From Gracilibacillus kekensis (lineage in GTDB: Bacteria; Bacillota; Bacilli; Bacillales; Amphibacillaceae): 64,000 nucleotides of DNA. Shown here piece by piece: positions 62,721 to 64,000 of this stretch; within the stretch, counting starts at the first letter, position 1; the number at the start of each line of letters is the position of its first letter. The stretch spans positions 868,001-932,000 of the forward strand of contig NZ_FRCZ01000001.1 of assembly GCF_900143085.1 (NCBI RefSeq), read 5' to 3'. The notes beneath the pieces are model-generated. The model was given only the letters and a program-made list of their open reading frames with translations, had not been told where the DNA came from and made no database searches. Made by a program: the position numbers and the translations under genes.

Positions 62721-64000
62721 TTATTCTACAGTCAATGCTACAACAGATTTGGATGGTAAATTAATAGATAATTCATTCCCATTAACTTGGAAATCTGTAA
62801 ATTTAACAGGTTTTACATTGTCTGGATTTTCGAATGTATTGTGTGCATCCATTTCATTTGCTGTTAATACACGACCGTTTATTTGGTTTACATCCATTCC
62901 ACGTAAATCAATCGTAAGGTCAGCTGCACTTGCTCTGTCTACATTACATAAAGTAATATTAATATTCCCATCATTTGCTTTTGATGCAGATGCAGTTACC
63001 TGAGGCATCTCTTTATCTCCAACTTTAAATGTGTCAGAAGTAATATCTAAGGCTACTTTTGCCGCATCTTGGTGCACCTTATACATTTCAAAAACATGAT
63101 AGGTAGGAGTTAAGATCATTTTTTCCTTATCCGTCAAAATCATAGACTGTAACACATTAATAGTTTGAGCAATATTTGCCATTTGAACACGTTCACTATG
63201 ATCATTAAAAATATTTAATGATACTCCTGCAACCAATGCATCACGAATCGTATTTTGCTGATAAAGGAACCCTGGGTTTGTTCCTTCTTCAACATCAAAC
63301 CAAGTTCCCCACTCATCGATAATTAGACCAACACGTTTTTCTGGGTCATATTTATCCATAATAGCACTGTGTTTCTCAATTAGTTCCTGTATGTGGTATG
63401 CCTTGTGCATGGTAGCATCCCACTCATCTTCAGGGAAATTGGTTGCAGCACCTTTACCAGTCCAGAATTCACCTGGAATTGTGTAATAGTGCAGACTCAA
63501 GCCATCCATGTGTTGCGCCGATTCACGCATGAGCACATCTGTCCATTTATAATCATCCACATTAGGACCGCCAGCAATACGGTAGATTTTATTTTCACCG
63601 TAATTTCTTACATACGTCTGAAAGCGATTATAAAGATCTGCGTAATATTGTGGTCGCATATTTCCACCGCAACCCCAGTTCTCATTTCCTACACCAAAAT
63701 AAGTTAACGCCCAAGGCTCTTCTTTTCCATTTTCTTGACGCAAATTTGCCATTGGTGATTCACCGTTAAATGTCATATATTCTACCCATTCTGACATTTC
63801 CTGAACCGTACCACTACCTACATTTCCACATACATAAGGTTCTGTTTCTAACATGTCACAAAGCATAAAAAATTCATGCGTACCGAAGTGATTGTTCTCA
63901 ATCACACCACCCCAGTGGGTATTCACCATACGTTTTCTATTTTCTCTAGGTCCAATACCATCTTTCCAGTGATATTCATCTGCAAAGCAACCTCCAGGCC
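62721..64000 (-). CDS. Alpha-L-arabinofuranosidase, GH51 (5' end outside window)
   Basis: Cytoplasmic enzyme that removes arabinofuranose from arabinan, arabinoxylan or pectin side chains. The frame is open to the window end: upstream of the ATG at 63929 it reads [19 protein letters not shown], a GH51 signature, so that ATG is internal and about 425 residues are present of roughly 500. Acid/base Glu in [12 protein letters not shown], nucleophile Glu in [10 protein letters not shown]-terminal beta sandwich from about the last 130 residues. Probably linked to the importer downstream. Confidence 0.92.
   Translation of the reverse strand, partial: PGGCFADEYHWKDGIGPRENRKRMVNTHWGGVIENNHFGTHEFFMLCDMLETEPYVCGNVGSGTVQEMSEWVEYMTFNGESPMANLRQENGKEEPWALTYFGVGNENWGCGGNMRPQYYADLYNRFQTYVRNYGENKIYRIAGGPNVDDYKWTDVLMRESAQHMDGLSLHYYTIPGEFWTGKGAATNFPEDEWDATMHKAYHIQELIEKHSAIMDKYDPEKRVGLIIDEWGTWFDVEEGTNPGFLYQQNTIRDALVAGVSLNIFNDHSERVQMANIAQTINVLQSMILTDKEKMILTPTYHVFEMYKVHQDAAKVALDITSDTFKVGDKEMPQVTASASKANDGNINITLCNVDRASAADLTIDLRGMDVNQINGRVLTANEMDAHNTFENPDNVKPVKFTDFQVNGNELSINLPSKSVVALTVE

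Noticed and set aside
1-64000. Prophage, insertion sequence with transposase, tRNA or rRNA genes.
   Set aside because: I saw no integrase, transposase, phage structural gene, tRNA cloverleaf or rRNA sequence in the window.

Overview
The window is low-GC DNA from a Gram-positive Bacillaceae bacterium. Supporting signs are Bacillus-type strong Shine-Dalgarno sites, frequent TTG/GTG starts, YesL/YesM/YesN/YesS-type carbohydrate regulators, catabolite-repression (cre) boxes, a TPP-riboswitch-controlled thiW, and very acidic exported lipoproteins. The acidic lipoproteins suggest a salt-tolerant genus (Gracilibacillus-like is my guess; the sequence alone does not settle it).

Layout. 1-4829 (+): a YesM-type sensor kinase cut by the window edge, then a cre box and a sugar ABC importer (lipoprotein plus two permeases). 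5479-6111 (+): a DUF624/YesL protein. 6696-12826 (-): a second sugar importer with its own YesM/YesN two-component pair. 13140-14304 (-): a DeoR regulator and L-rhamnose mutarotase. 15034-25510: mixed housekeeping genes (HAD phosphatase, ring-cleavage dioxygenase family protein, TPP riboswitch-thiW, 7Fe ferredoxin, aldo/keto reductase, HelD, and a heterodimeric ABC exporter). 25868-29297 (+): phnD-phnC-phnE-phnE. 29601-32681: YpuA-like, RidA, YjbQ, GNAT and monooxygenase-fold genes, then a broken PspC gene. 33005-37228: uxaC and uxaE with a divergent LacI regulator. 37280-39326: a PH-domain protein, the C-terminal half of LarC, YwbE and a TIM-barrel isomerase. 39498-53144 (-): a rhamnogalacturonan utilisation locus. 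53511-56518 (+): YesL and YesS-type regulator. 57182-57955 (-): the N-terminal half of LarC. 58170-62185 (-): a fourth sugar importer with its YesL. 62721-64000 (-): a GH51 arabinofuranosidase cut by the window edge.

How it works together. The central locus encodes a complete intracellular route for unsaturated pectin fragments: oligosaccharide import (solute-binding protein plus two permeases), deacetylation (SGNH esterase), cleavage of the terminal unsaturated uronate (GH105), GH43 side-chain removal, then KdgF, KduI, KduD, KdgK and Eda to pyruvate and glyceraldehyde-3-phosphate. UxaC and UxaE handle saturated uronates. No extracellular pectin or rhamnogalacturonan lyase lies in the window. 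None of the four sugar importers has its own ATPase, so a shared MsmX-type ATPase elsewhere is implied.

The most unusual content is intergenic. (i) Four arrays share one architecture: CGGGATA units repeated exactly every 21 nt, then mirrored as TATCCCG units every 21 nt, always with an 8-nt gap at the centre. (ii) A fifth array, of CGGGCACTTT units, also has a period of 20-21 nt. (iii) Four ~460-510 bp elements have long inverted arms, each arm folding into a hairpin whose apical stem changes sequence but keeps pairing; a fifth, internally deleted copy is also present. I cannot match these to a family I know. LarC is split into two genes 19 kb apart, which is also worth attention.
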